Shown here: piece by piece, positions 7,879 through 16,466 of the stretch
How the letters are laid out: each line of letters starts with the position of its first letter
Position numbering within the stretch: the first letter of the stretch is position 1
NCBI GenBank assembly: GCA_963742655.1
Contig: CAVUMM010000006.1
Span: 248,001 to 312,000 of the forward strand
DNA: 64,000 nucleotides
Source: JAICLK01 sp963742655
Lineage (GTDB): Bacteria; Patescibacteriota; Saccharimonadia; Saccharimonadales; UBA4665
Reading direction: 5' to 3'
Program-made: the position numbers and the translations under genes
The notes under the pieces: generated by a model
The model's input: the letters and a program-made list of their open reading frames with translations, nothing else
Databases searched by the model: none
What the model was told of the DNA's origin: nothing

Positions 7879-8571
7879 TTATGGCCCAACCGTAAAGGTG
7901 CCATTTGTATCGGGGTGATCGTGATCGTAGAATTTGTAAGTACCTTGCTGGCTTAACGACAATGTCCAGCTTTTATCCTTATACAACGTCTGCCCGATAT
8001 TTCCGGCGTACACTACTTGATGAGGATAATCCCCGAAGGCTATATTGCGCGCCGTTTTGTCGTCATTTGTAAACGTCAGTGAATCACAGAGGTGCGCTAT
8101 GACGTGATTGGGATAAGCAATACCATTTAAGATAATAATGTGGTGATTGGCATTCGTACCCTGGCAGCCACCGGTTTTTACGCCCTCCACCTGGCTGATT
8201 CCTTCGTCATCAGACAATTTTTGCGTCACATCCATCGGGGACATATTGGATTGCAGGTGACCCATTATCCACACGGATCCTGCGATAACTACAAAAACAG
8301 CGCCAATTGTCGCCACCAGGAATACAGTGTTAAAGCGCGGTTTTCGTTCCCGACCCAAGTGCAAGAAAAATACTACCTGAATAATAAGTTGCAAGAACGC
8401 AAATCCCAATATCATGGGAAGTAACAAACTGCCCGTAAGTGTTTTGTGTACTACCAGATAATAAGGTATGAGTGTAAACACTATTGACAATACGAACCCC
8501 GTTACGTAAGACCCGATTTTCCCGTGCGGGGGTTTTTGGTGATTATGGGTGACGAATGTTTCTTCGTTCAT
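7879..8571 (-). CDS. cyoD: cytochrome bo3 oxidase subunit IV fused to a cupredoxin-like domain
   Basis: A 230-residue protein, twice the usual CyoD length of about 110. Residues 1-105 are the CyoD part with three membrane helices (GSYVTGFVLSIVFTLIPYYLVV; MILGFAFLQLIIQVVFFLHL; FLVATIGAVFVVIAGSVWIM). The remaining 125 residues are an exported domain ending GTYKFYDHDHPDTNGTFTV, which follows the C-terminal cupredoxin strand pattern. The usual copper ligands look replaced: Asp for Cys and Thr for Met in that motif, and ARNIAF where PHNV is usual. The chosen ATG overlaps the cyoC stop (ATGA); a longer upstream frame runs into cyoC and is rejected. It is the last gene of cyoABCD. Confidence 0.88.
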   Translation of the reverse strand: MNEETFVTHNHQKPPHGKIGSYVTGFVLSIVFTLIPYYLVVHKTLTGSLLLPMILGFAFLQLIIQVVFFLHLGRERKPRFNTVFLVATIGAVFVVIAGSVWIMGHLQSNMSPMDVTQKLSDDEGISQVEGVKTGGCQGTNANHHIIILNGIAYPNHVIAHLCDSLTFTNDDKTARNIAFGDYPHQVVYAGNIGQTLYKDKSWTLSLSQQGTYKFYDHDHPDTNGTFTVGP

Positions 8572-9170
8572 ACGAAAGCCATTAAATACACTATGGTGAA
8601 AATAAAGATCCAGACGATATCCAGGAAATGCCAGAAAAGACTTAGCAGTGTTAATTTCCGGACCATATTCGAGGTTAATCCGCGCTTCATTATGTAGACC
8701 ATGGTAATTGCCATCCAAAATAACCCGCAAGTAATGTGAAGGCCGTGCGTACCGACGAGCGTAAAGAACGACGACATTGATGCACTGCTCTGCGGCGTAT
8801 GGCCCTCTTGGATGAATTTACTGAATTCGTGCAACTCTATACCTAAGAATGAAAGTCCCAGCAAGAAAGTGATTCCAAACCAAACCAGTACCTGCTTCTT
8901 ATTGCCTTGTCGGGCTGCGATCATGCCAATACCGCACGTAAAACTGCTGGTAAGCAGAATCAGCGTTTCCATAAGCGCTGATGGCAGGTCGAAAAGCTCC
9001 CGGCCCGTAGGTACGCCAAATGTGTTGTTCCGCAGCACCGAGAAAGTCGCGAACAATACCGAAAAAAGCAAAAGGTCAGTCATCAGATAGACCCAGAAGC
9101 CGAACAATATCTTTTCGTTGGCCTCCACTTCACGGTCCATGCTTGTGTTTTCGGCTACGATGTCCGCCAT
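8568..9170 (-). CDS. cyoC: cytochrome bo3 quinol oxidase subunit III
   Basis: A 200-residue protein close to the usual CyoC length, with five membrane helices. Family marks are EKILFGFWVYLMTDLLLFSVLFA at about 19-41, the central segment LSFLGIELHEFSKFIQEGHTPQSSA, and FTLVGTHGLHITCGLFWM at about 136-153. Subunit III stabilises subunit I and the proton-uptake region of heme-copper oxidases. It overlaps cyoB by 16 bp and cyoD by 4 bp, so the operon is tightly coupled. Confidence 0.93.
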   Translation of the reverse strand: MADIVAENTSMDREVEANEKILFGFWVYLMTDLLLFSVLFATFSVLRNNTFGVPTGRELFDLPSALMETLILLTSSFTCGIGMIAARQGNKKQVLVWFGITFLLGLSFLGIELHEFSKFIQEGHTPQSSASMSSFFTLVGTHGLHITCGLFWMAITMVYIMKRGLTSNMVRKLTLLSLFWHFLDIVWIFIFTIVYLMAFV

Positions 9171-11236
9171 AGCTTCTTCCTGATTAAGTCTTTGCTGAAC
9201 TTGATAATAATCCTCATGAGTTCGAGCAAACCCATATCTTCATCAGGGTCTGCCGGCGGCACGTGAATATTGTCGTGCGCTTTGGCTTCGATTTTTTCGA
9301 CCTCTGAAGCGGTAAGTGTATATTCGATATGTTCATCAAATGTGCGGATAATTACAAGCACGATCGCACCGATGATACCAACGACAGCCAGCCAAATTAT
9401 ATGCCATACGAAAGCGAAGCTCGCGGCAAACGCAAAGGCGGCGATGTAAACGCCGAACCCGGTATTCTTGGGCATGTGGATGTCTACATACTTCGGTTTA
9501 GGTTGGCCGCCGTTTTGCTTAATTTCCCAAAATGCATCACGAGTCGTAACCGTCGGGATTATCGCGTTATTATAAAATGGCGGCGGTGAAGTCGCGGCCC
9601 ACTCCAAAGTCCTGCCACCCCAGGGATCGCCCGTGGTATCCGCTAACCGCTTACGATCTATGACACTGGCGACAATCTGAATTAATTGCAGCGCAACACC
9701 TGTAGCGATAATAAGCCCGCCGATAAACATCATGATGAACAGCGGCTGCCAGCCCCTGTTCGCATCGTAATGGTCGAGCCTTCTGCTGGCCCCCATGAGC
9801 CCCAGCGCGTACATCGGCATAAATGAGAAGAAAAAGCCGACGATCCAACACCAAAAAGCATAGCGGCCTATCCGTTCGTTCAACCGGAATCCGGCAAATT
9901 TGGGGAACCAATAATTTATACCCGCGAAAATTCCAAATAACACCCCGCCAATTACCATGGTGTGGAAGTGTGCCACCAAGAATAAGCTGTTATGCAATTG
10001 AAAGTCCGCCGGCGGATCCGCCAGTAACAAGCCTGCCATGCCGCCGATCGAAAAAGTCGCAATAAATCCCAGGAACCACAGCATCGGTGTGGAAAACCGG
10101 ATCTTACCCCGCCACATCGTAGCGATCCAACCATATACCAAAACGGAAGTCGGTATGGCGATAACTAAAGTCATAAGCCCGAAGAACGCGTTAACATCTG
10201 CCCCAGACCCCATAGTAAAGAAGTGATGGAGCCACACGGATAGGGCAAATAAAGTAACGCCGATCATTCCCACCACCTGCGACCCGTAGTGGGCTATCGG
10301 TTTGCGGCTGAACGTCGAAACAACTTCCGAAAAGACTCCGAATGCAGGCAATACCAGCACATACACTTCCGGATGACCCCACATCCATATCAAATTCGTA
10401 TACATCATAGCATTGCCGCCGAAGCCGGTAGTAAAAAAGTGAAATCCAAAATAGCGGTCAAAAAACATCAGGGCCAGCGTAGCTGTCAGCAGCGGGAATA
10501 TGGCGACCACCATTATCATGCTGCACAGCGAACCCCACGTGAACATCGGCATCTTCCATAATGTCATGCCGGGCGCACGCATTTTCAATATTGTCATTAT
10601 GAAGTTGATCCCTGCCAGTGTCGTGCCGATGCCGGAAATCTGCAGACTCCAGATCCAATAATCGACGCCTACACCTGGACTGAATTGCAGGTCGGACAAC
10701 GGGGCAATGGCGAGCCAGCCGGTGGCGGCATACTGGCCGCCGAGAAAGAAGAATAAATTGACCATGATAACGCCGCCTATATACAGCCAGAACGCCAAGG
10801 TATTCAGGAATGGAGAAGCCAGATCTCGCGCACCTATCTGAAGCGGTACTATGTAGTTAATCAATCCAAATACAAAAGCCATCGCGACGAAAAAGACCAT
10901 GATATTTCCATGAGCAGTAAAAATCTGCTGGAAATGGTCGGCAGATAGGTAGCCATGATGGGGTCCAACCGAAAGTGCTTGCTGCAGCCAGATCATCAAG
11001 GCATCCAGGCCGCCGCGCAGCAGCATAAAACCGCCCACGATGAAGTACATGATACCGATTTTTTTCGGATCGACCGAGGTCAACCATTCCCGCCATAGCC
11101 AACCCCATCGTTTAGTCCAAGTCAGGATAATCGCAAGGAACAAAAACAGTAAGAAAAATGCGACCGACCCGCCGATAGTGAACCATTCGTGTGGCAGCGC
11201 TTGCGCGTTCAAATGACCTAGGAGGAACTCTTTCAT
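9155..11236 (-). CDS. cyoB: cytochrome bo3 quinol oxidase subunit I
   Basis: A 693-residue heme-copper oxidase catalytic subunit. Numbering runs four above E. coli CyoB with no gaps over the core. All heme and copper ligands are present: H109 and H425 (low-spin heme), H423 (high-spin heme), H288, H337 and H338 (CuB), and the cross-linking Y292. Quinol-site R74, D78, H101 and Q104 are conserved, as are D-channel D138 and E290 (HPEVY), so this is an A1-type quinol oxidase. The K-channel keeps S303, S319 and T363, but the lysine equivalent to E. coli K362 is L366 (codon TTG in IPTSVL). Its start overlaps the cyoA stop (TGATG). The C-terminal GRTLEWAATSPPPFYN motif is typical of CyoB/QoxB. Confidence 0.96.
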   Translation of the reverse strand: MKEFLLGHLNAQALPHEWFTIGGSVAFFLLFLFLAIILTWTKRWGWLWREWLTSVDPKKIGIMYFIVGGFMLLRGGLDALMIWLQQALSVGPHHGYLSADHFQQIFTAHGNIMVFFVAMAFVFGLINYIVPLQIGARDLASPFLNTLAFWLYIGGVIMVNLFFFLGGQYAATGWLAIAPLSDLQFSPGVGVDYWIWSLQISGIGTTLAGINFIMTILKMRAPGMTLWKMPMFTWGSLCSMIMVVAIFPLLTATLALMFFDRYFGFHFFTTGFGGNAMMYTNLIWMWGHPEVYVLVLPAFGVFSEVVSTFSRKPIAHYGSQVVGMIGVTLFALSVWLHHFFTMGSGADVNAFFGLMTLVIAIPTSVLVYGWIATMWRGKIRFSTPMLWFLGFIATFSIGGMAGLLLADPPADFQLHNSLFLVAHFHTMVIGGVLFGIFAGINYWFPKFAGFRLNERIGRYAFWCWIVGFFFSFMPMYALGLMGASRRLDHYDANRGWQPLFIMMFIGGLIIATGVALQLIQIVASVIDRKRLADTTGDPWGGRTLEWAATSPPPFYNNAIIPTVTTRDAFWEIKQNGGQPKPKYVDIHMPKNTGFGVYIAAFAFAASFAFVWHIIWLAVVGIIGAIVLVIIRTFDEHIEYTLTASEVEKIEAKAHDNIHVPPADPDEDMGLLELMRIIIKFSKDLIRKKLWRTS

Positions 11237-12117
11237 CAGCCTTGTGTGTGCTCCGTCGTGCTCGTATCGCTGCCCATGGGCATCATGTATTTCATAAGCA
11301 CTTTATCATACAGGCCGCTTTCAGAGGAAGCATAGAAAGCGGGCGGATTGCTTTCACTCGGTTTAAGCAATTTTGCGTAAGATGCGTCATCGAGCACATT
11401 TTTTGACTGCTTAACCCCCTGAACCCAACGATTGAATTCAACGCCGGAACTTGCCCGTGCCGTAAACTTCATGCCTGCGTAGCCGGCTCCATTTATCTCT
11501 GCGCTGCTGCCCGGATACGCTCCAGTTGTATCCGCCATCAGGTTCAATCTGTTGACCATGCCGGTCATCGCGTATAATTGGCCCCCGAGATTCGGTATCC
11601 AGAACGAACTCATTGGTGATTCGTCTGCCGTCAATTCAAATTCCACCGGTCTGTGTACCGGAATCTGAGCGAAATTGACCGTCGCGATGTTCTGCTCGGG
11701 GTAAATAAAAAGCCATTTCCAACGCAGCGAAACGACCTGGATAACAAGAGGTTTTTCGCTAGATGCGATCGGATCCTGCGGTACCAGCTTGTGCGTTGCA
11801 GTCCACAAGATAAAAGCAAGCAGCAACATTACCATGCTGGGTATCAGCCAGATTGTGAAAACAAAGAATTTACCATGATGGGTATCGGGGGCATATTTCG
11901 CATGATGGTTGGATTCCCGATATTTCCAGGCGGTGAAAAAAAGCAGAAAAACCGACGGGATTGCTATTACGAGCAAAATGGCGACAGTAACGAATATCAA
12001 TCTGCGTTGGTCTGCCGCTATCAGGCCTTTTGGATTTAACATAGCGATGTTGTGCCCGTGTAGCATCGCTGAAATCAGCAACACTAACGCACAAACTGCC
12101 AAGGGAATCAGCCGCAA
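11236..12117 (-). CDS. cyoA: cytochrome bo3 quinol oxidase subunit II
   Basis: A 293-residue frame with two membrane helices (about 45-65 and 88-108) and an exported cupredoxin-fold domain (WKWLFIYPEQNIATVNFAQIP; DESPMSSFWIPNLGGQLYAM) lacking CuA ligands, as expected for quinol oxidases. The start at 12117 is a TTG without a ribosome site. A far better start, ATG at 12155 with GGAG 8 nt upstream, is out of frame by one base. One more A in the A7 run (complement of 12137-12143) would join them and give the basic N-terminus MPQIKKKNKRKSG before the first hydrophobic segment. No lipobox is obvious. It is the first gene of cyoABCD. Confidence 0.9.
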   Translation of the reverse strand: MRLIPLAVCALVLLISAMLHGHNIAMLNPKGLIAADQRRLIFVTVAILLVIAIPSVFLLFFTAWKYRESNHHAKYAPDTHHGKFFVFTIWLIPSMVMLLLAFILWTATHKLVPQDPIASSEKPLVIQVVSLRWKWLFIYPEQNIATVNFAQIPVHRPVEFELTADESPMSSFWIPNLGGQLYAMTGMVNRLNLMADTTGAYPGSSAEINGAGYAGMKFTARASSGVEFNRWVQGVKQSKNVLDDASYAKLLKPSESNPPAFYASSESGLYDKVLMKYMMPMGSDTSTTEHTQG

Positions 12118-12363
12118 TCCACTTTTTCGTTTATTCTTTTTTTGATTTGCGGCATTAAACTAACTCCAGTGGGGCATAAGCATAATCATTACGTCTACTA
12201 TACCATAACTGTTCTAATCAATAAGGTACGAATCATTCAGCATAGTTCTTAATTGTTCAGCAGAATTTAAGCTGGCATTGAAATCCTGTACCTAGTTAGC
12301 AAACTACGCTAAAATTCGAACACCCTATCAAGCTGTGTTTTTAAGCCAATATTTTACTGTGAT

Positions 12364-12711
12364 ATGTTGAAAACGTATTTTAATCTCATAAAGCCCGAGC
12401 GGACATTTGCTAATGTTATAACGGCGGCGGCCGGATTTTTGTTGGCGTCGCGTTTGAGCATTATCTGGTTTTTGTTTTTCGGGACGATTGTCGGATTATC
12501 ATTGCTGGTAGCCTCGGCTTGTGTATTGAACAATTATATTGATCGCGAGCTCGACACCAAAATGGCCCGAACAAAAAAGCGGGCGTTGGCGTCGGGAACC
12601 GTGTCGGCAAAGTCGGCGCTTACTTTCAGTATCGTGCTTGGATTGCTTGGTTTTGCAATACTGGCCGATACCACTAATTGGCTTGTGGTCTTGCTCAATC
12701 GCCTACTTTGA
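12364..12711 (+). CDS. cyoE: heme O synthase, N-terminal part (frameshifted)
   Basis: Protoheme IX farnesyltransferase attaches the farnesyl tail that converts heme B to heme O for the bo3 oxidase. This frame gives the first 115 residues: the helix after NLIKPERTFANVITAAAGFLLAS and the UbiA-type prenyl-diphosphate site NNYIDRELDTKMARTKKRAL (about 58-77). It then runs to TGA at 12709. The rest of the enzyme continues in the +1 frame from about 12701. One extra base near 12699-12701 (for example in AATCGCC) would explain the break. It is divergent from cyoA, as expected for a cyoE serving this oxidase. Confidence 0.85.
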   Translation: MLKTYFNLIKPERTFANVITAAAGFLLASRLSIIWFLFFGTIVGLSLLVASACVLNNYIDRELDTKMARTKKRALASGTVSAKSALTFSIVLGLLGFAILADTTNWLVVLLNRLL

Positions 12712-13213
12712 TTACATCGTTTTGTATGGTTGGGCCAAACGGCATTCGGTGCACGGTACACTTGTTGGCACGGTGTGCGGTGCGCTGCCGATGGTTGCCG
12801 GGTATTGTGCGGTGACCGCTTCGATTGATATTACCGCGGTAATTTTGTATCTGTCGATGACATTCTGGCAGATGGCGCACTTTTTCGCGATTGCGATATA
12901 TCGGCTGAAGGATTATAAAGCCGGTGGCATCCCTGTTTTGCCAGCCGTCAAGGGTTTGCGGACTACCAAAGTTCAAATCGTGCTCTATGCGATTGCCTTC
13001 GCGCTCACAGCCCTAAGTTTAAGCGTATTTGGCCCGACCGGTTATGTTTATGCAGCTGCCATGGCGGCGATCAGTTTTCTTTGGCTGCGGCTTGCTTGGC
13101 GCGGCTGGCATACCCAAGATGACACTAAATGGGCGCGCGGCATGTTTTTGTTTTCACTTAAAGTTCTGTTGGTGTTCGCGTTCGCGGTGTCGGTGGGTGC
13201 GATTTTGCCATGA
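12701..13213 (+). CDS. cyoE: heme O synthase, C-terminal part (frameshifted)
   Basis: Continuation of the heme O synthase in the next frame, from AYFDYIVLYGWAKRHSVHGTLVGT onward. It contains the second UbiA acidic motif region around FWQMAHFFAIAIYRLKDYKAGGIPVLPAVKG and the last membrane helices, ending VGAILP. Joined to the first part, the total length is about 283 residues, normal for CyoE. The start given is the first codon after the break, not a start codon. Either the gene is broken, a base is wrong, or both frames are joined by frameshifting. The sequence alone cannot decide. Confidence 0.8.
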   Translation, partial: AYFDYIVLYGWAKRHSVHGTLVGTVCGALPMVAGYCAVTASIDITAVILYLSMTFWQMAHFFAIAIYRLKDYKAGGIPVLPAVKGLRTTKVQIVLYAIAFALTALSLSVFGPTGYVYAAAMAAISFLWLRLAWRGWHTQDDTKWARGMFLFSLKVLLVFAFAVSVGAILP

Positions 13214-13234
13214 GCGTGATATAGTAGAAATAAC

Positions 13235-13501
13235 ATGATTTTGGTGATTCATATCCTCGTAGCCCTTGCCGGTTTAGCCTGCAGCACGGCAGCATTTATC
13301 GCTCCATCCAAAACAAAGATCAATATTACATATGGCCTGGTCGCGCTTACGCTTGCCAGTGGTACGGTCTTAGTAATCAGCTCGCATGCATCGATTTTGC
13401 ATAGCTGCGAAATAGGGCTGTTATATGTCGGTATGGTTACTTCGGGCGCACTTGCAGCGCGACGTAAACTTGCTCGGCAAACAATAACAAAAGATCGCTA
13501 G
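13235..13501 (+). CDS. small membrane protein following cyoE
   Basis: An 88-residue protein with two or three hydrophobic segments (ILVIHILVALAGLACSTAAFIA; ITYGLVALTLASGTVLVI; IGLLYVGMVTSGALAA) and a basic tail (RRKLARQTITKDR). It begins 22 nt after the cyoE stop and is probably co-transcribed. No family was recognised. Position suggests a role near oxidase assembly or heme handling, but nothing in the sequence proves it. It converges on the ABC transporter genes. Confidence 0.65.
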   Translation: MILVIHILVALAGLACSTAAFIAPSKTKINITYGLVALTLASGTVLVISSHASILHSCEIGLLYVGMVTSGALAARRKLARQTITKDR

Positions 13502-13518
13502 ACTTTTGTCCAATATAA

Positions 13519-14187
13519 TTATTTGACCAATTGACCGTCGGCAAGACGGAATGATTTGTCGGTTTTGCCGGCAATTGTTAAGTCGTGAGTAACGACGACG
13601 ATGGTTGTGTTCTGCGTGCGTGCGAGATTATGCAAAAGGTCAAAAATCATTTTGCCGGTTTCGGTGTCGAGATTGCCGGTTGGCTCGTCGGCTAAAATCA
13701 GGCTTGGTTTGTTAGCCAGCGCCCGGGCGATGGCGACTCGCTGCTGTTCCCCGCCGCTAAGTCGTCCTGGTTTGCGTGATTGTTTGTCGCCATCCATGCC
13801 TACTTGATCGAGCAGTTCTGCAGCATGTTTCCTGCGTTGATCGCCGTGCACGCCGGCAAAGCTCAGCGGCAGCATGACGTTTTCGAGCGCCGTGAGATTT
13901 GGGATCAAATTATAACCCTGAAATACAAAACCTATTTTGCGTCGCCGGTACGCGACTAGCGCGTGATCGCTTAAAGTCGTGATATCTTTTCCATCGATCT
14001 CAATATGTCCGCTCGAGGGTTTTTCGAGTGTACCGAGCAGGCTCAGTAATGTCGTCTTGCCGCTGCCGCTTTTGCCGATGATAGACACGAACTGGCCCTC
14101 TGGCACCGCGAAGCTGACGTCGTTGACTGCGCTGACGGTGCCGTCGCCGGATTGAAATTTTCGGGATACGTTTTTTACTTGCAACAT
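13519..14187 (-). CDS. ABC transporter ATP-binding protein, MacB/LolD type
   Basis: A 222-residue nucleotide-binding subunit with all motifs: Walker A GKSGSGKT (about 38-45), Q-loop FVFQGYNLIPNLTALENVMLP, signature LSGGEQQRVAIARAL (about 143-157), Walker B LILADEPTGNLD and the H-switch VVTHD. The type belongs to the MacB/LolD/FtsE group, which works with FtsX-like permeases in mechanotransmission rather than classic import. It lies 11 nt downstream of such a permease in the same direction, so the pair forms one transporter. Confidence 0.93.
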   Translation of the reverse strand: MLQVKNVSRKFQSGDGTVSAVNDVSFAVPEGQFVSIIGKSGSGKTTLLSLLGTLEKPSSGHIEIDGKDITTLSDHALVAYRRRKIGFVFQGYNLIPNLTALENVMLPLSFAGVHGDQRRKHAAELLDQVGMDGDKQSRKPGRLSGGEQQRVAIARALANKPSLILADEPTGNLDTETGKMIFDLLHNLARTQNTTIVVVTHDLTIAGKTDKSFRLADGQLVK

Positions 14188-14198
14188 GATACAGTCTC

Positions 14199-15671
14199 CT
14201 ATTCTGTCCTCATTACTTCGCTTGGCCGAACCCGCGCAATCAACCAGCCGGCTAACGAGCTGCCGATGACCGCGATTAGTACCGCGGCGCCTAATCCATA
14301 CGCTAGAATACTCCAGCCGACGTTGGCGTGCACATTGCGAACGCTATTCGTAAGGCTGTTGGCATTGCGCCCGAAGAAGCTGCGTCCGGTGGTGGTGCGA
14401 GCCTCGAAGCCCTGACCGCCGGGACCCGCAAAGCCGCCGCTTTGCCTGGACGCAAATCCGCCAGTTGCCGAACTGGTTGTGGATGACGAGCTCGCCGCGC
14501 TGCTGACGAGCGTATTAGTGACCGGGTTGCTGCCGATGATGCCTATTATTATGCCGATGAGCGCACCGGCGATGGTGAGCGTAACGGCCTCACTCATAAA
14601 CTGGAAAATTACGCGGGAGTCACTGGCGCCAATGGCTTTCAGTATCCCGATCTCTCGGCGCCGCTCGCGCACGATCATAATCATGGTCAACAGAATTATC
14701 AGGCTGCCTGCAATGATAGCTCCGATCAGGCTGTAGAGCGCAATGCTCTTTACGCTATTCAATGGTTGGACAGCTTGATTCACAGTGTCTTGCGAGTTAG
14801 TGACATCCGCACTGGAGCCAAGCATGTTTTTGATAGCCGTCGTTGTCGAGCCGAGATTATCTGCCGAGTCAACTGTCGCAACTGCATTCGTCACGTCACC
14901 GCTCTGCCCGCTTAGACGTTGTTCGGCCGGCAGCGACACGATCACGGCGTCACCGCCGGTCTGCGTGCTGCTTGTGAAAATGCCCGCGACGGTCAGCATT
15001 TTGCCATAAGCCGTAAATGTCGATCCGACTTTCAGGTTGTTTTTGCTGGCCATGCTTTGGCTAATCATCGCATCGTTGCTGTCGCTTGAACCGTCAATAG
15101 TTTTGTCGCTAGTAATAGTAATCGTGCCGGTACCACTCGCGAGATTACCCAAATTGGTCGGATCGTTGGTGCCGATAAAAGTGATCGGCAGGCTGAAGCT
15201 TGTCGGAAGATTGCTGGTGTCGCCGCCATTTATAAAGAAACGACGGCCGCCACCCGAACCGCTGTTCATATCAATAGTCGTCGGTGATTTCAGGCTCGTC
15301 TGGCCGCTGGTACTGCTGTTTGACGACCCACCGCCGAATCGGCCGAATGATGGCTGTGTTGAACCGATGGTCGTCAGCCGGTCGGTCAGTGTTTCGGTCA
15401 CATTCGTTATGTGCGGTAGCGATTCGACTTTGCTCAGTTGACTAGTCGTCAGCGCATTATTGGCTTGCGATTGCGCATTGAATCCGGCTGGCGCAATGAT
15501 AATCGTATTGCCGATTGAACTTTTGGCGTCAGAAATCTTTTTGGCCACGGCCTGGTGCGCGATCAGCATTATCAAGCTCAAGCCGATACTGAGTCCCAGG
15601 ATAGTTACGATTGATAAAGTACGGGTGGTATTTCGAAACGCGTTACGCATTCCAAGAGTGATTGTATTCAT
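14199..15671 (-). CDS. ABC transporter permease, MacB/FtsX type
   Basis: A 490-residue protein with the MacB plan. The N-terminal helix (TLSIVTILGLSIGLSLIMLIA) is followed by a large extracellular Ser/Thr-rich MacB_PCD domain (about 45-300). The C-terminal FtsX domain holds three helices: SIALYSLIGAIIAGSLIILLTM; TLTIAGALIGIIIGIIG; ILAYGLGAAVLIAVIGSSLAGWL. RERRREIGILKAIGAS at about 335-350 is the hallmark coupling segment. It forms an operon with the ATPase. Substrates of the group include peptides, lipoproteins and antimicrobials. A long Gly/Ser/Phe insertion precedes the last helix. Confidence 0.9.
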   Translation of the reverse strand: MNTITLGMRNAFRNTTRTLSIVTILGLSIGLSLIMLIAHQAVAKKISDAKSSIGNTIIIAPAGFNAQSQANNALTTSQLSKVESLPHITNVTETLTDRLTTIGSTQPSFGRFGGGSSNSSTSGQTSLKSPTTIDMNSGSGGGRRFFINGGDTSNLPTSFSLPITFIGTNDPTNLGNLASGTGTITITSDKTIDGSSDSNDAMISQSMASKNNLKVGSTFTAYGKMLTVAGIFTSSTQTGGDAVIVSLPAEQRLSGQSGDVTNAVATVDSADNLGSTTTAIKNMLGSSADVTNSQDTVNQAVQPLNSVKSIALYSLIGAIIAGSLIILLTMIMIVRERRREIGILKAIGASDSRVIFQFMSEAVTLTIAGALIGIIIGIIGSNPVTNTLVSSAASSSSTTSSATGGFASRQSGGFAGPGGQGFEARTTTGRSFFGRNANSLTNSVRNVHANVGWSILAYGLGAAVLIAVIGSSLAGWLIARVRPSEVMRTE

Positions 15672-15793
15672 GAGCGTACTTATAGGCTGAATTACTGAAG
15701 GTACGCTTGATAAATGTTTCTAATCAAACTTCAGAAGAATCCTATTATATGCCTGTATCGCATTTTAAACCCGAAGGTTGCAGATTATCCAGA

Positions 15794-16384
15794 TTACAAA
15801 GTAAGCGCAGAATGTATTTCGAGTGTCGCTCCAATCAAGTCCGCGCCAGGGGCGGCAACGGCAACAAGCAAGCAGCCATCGCCGTAAAGATAATACGGGA
15901 ATTCGGCTCCCGAGGTGTTTACGAGGCCCGCATTTTCAATGGTGTCCAAATCATTGATATATCGTAAGGCGCATTCACCGATCGCTACATTTCGATGGGC
16001 TGTAATCAAACCCGGGTGCTCGCCGGTAGTGCTTCGCGCCACGCGTACATCTGGCGCGACGTCGGCGGCCAAAAATGCATTAAGATTATCAGCCGTGACC
16101 GGAACCGGAACTGGATTACTATATGAACCATCAGCAATAATATATGCGTTGTTAGGCCCGTCGGTTGGTCTTCGATTTTTCTCTGCGATTATTCGAAGCC
16201 CGTTCTCGGCGAACACACGCTCAAGAGTAACGAGCGGCGCTAAGTATCGGACCGCCTCACTACCGAATAAATCTGCGCTGGCTTCTAATCGGAAAATTTC
16301 ATCGTGTTCTCCCCATCTCTCAGTTGAGTCAAGGGGCGCGACGTTTACTATCCGTAGCTCCGGTCTGCTTTGCTGTGCTGCCAT
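15794..16384 (-). CDS. hypothetical protein, 196 residues
   Basis: A soluble, mildly acidic protein without signal peptide or membrane segment. No family was recognised. It has few lysines and many Ala, Asn and Asp, unlike its lysine-rich neighbours. No nucleotide-binding or catalytic motif is obvious. It stands alone between the MacB-like operon and the MprF-like gene, with more than 80 bp of non-coding DNA on each side, so it is probably transcribed alone. The opposite strand has a shorter frame, but the minus-strand frame fits the space between neighbours better. Confidence 0.6.
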   Translation of the reverse strand: MAAQQSRPELRIVNVAPLDSTERWGEHDEIFRLEASADLFGSEAVRYLAPLVTLERVFAENGLRIIAEKNRRPTDGPNNAYIIADGSYSNPVPVPVTADNLNAFLAADVAPDVRVARSTTGEHPGLITAHRNVAIGECALRYINDLDTIENAGLVNTSGAEFPYYLYGDGCLLVAVAAPGADLIGATLEIHSALTL

Positions 16385-16466
16385 AGGTTAATTTAAACAT
16401 ACATTCGTATGAAACCCCAGAAGATGTTTAAAATTTCATGGATAAAATTAACACGACGCCAAATGA

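Noticed and set aside
8572..8730. N-terminal extension of cyoD to 283 residues
   Set aside because: The extra 53 residues are an alternate frame of cyoC. The ATG at 8571 overlaps the cyoC stop in the usual ATGA way.
14479..15441. Plus-strand ORFs opposite the MacB-like permease
   Set aside because: Val/Ile/Leu-rich antisense frames of a clear permease gene.
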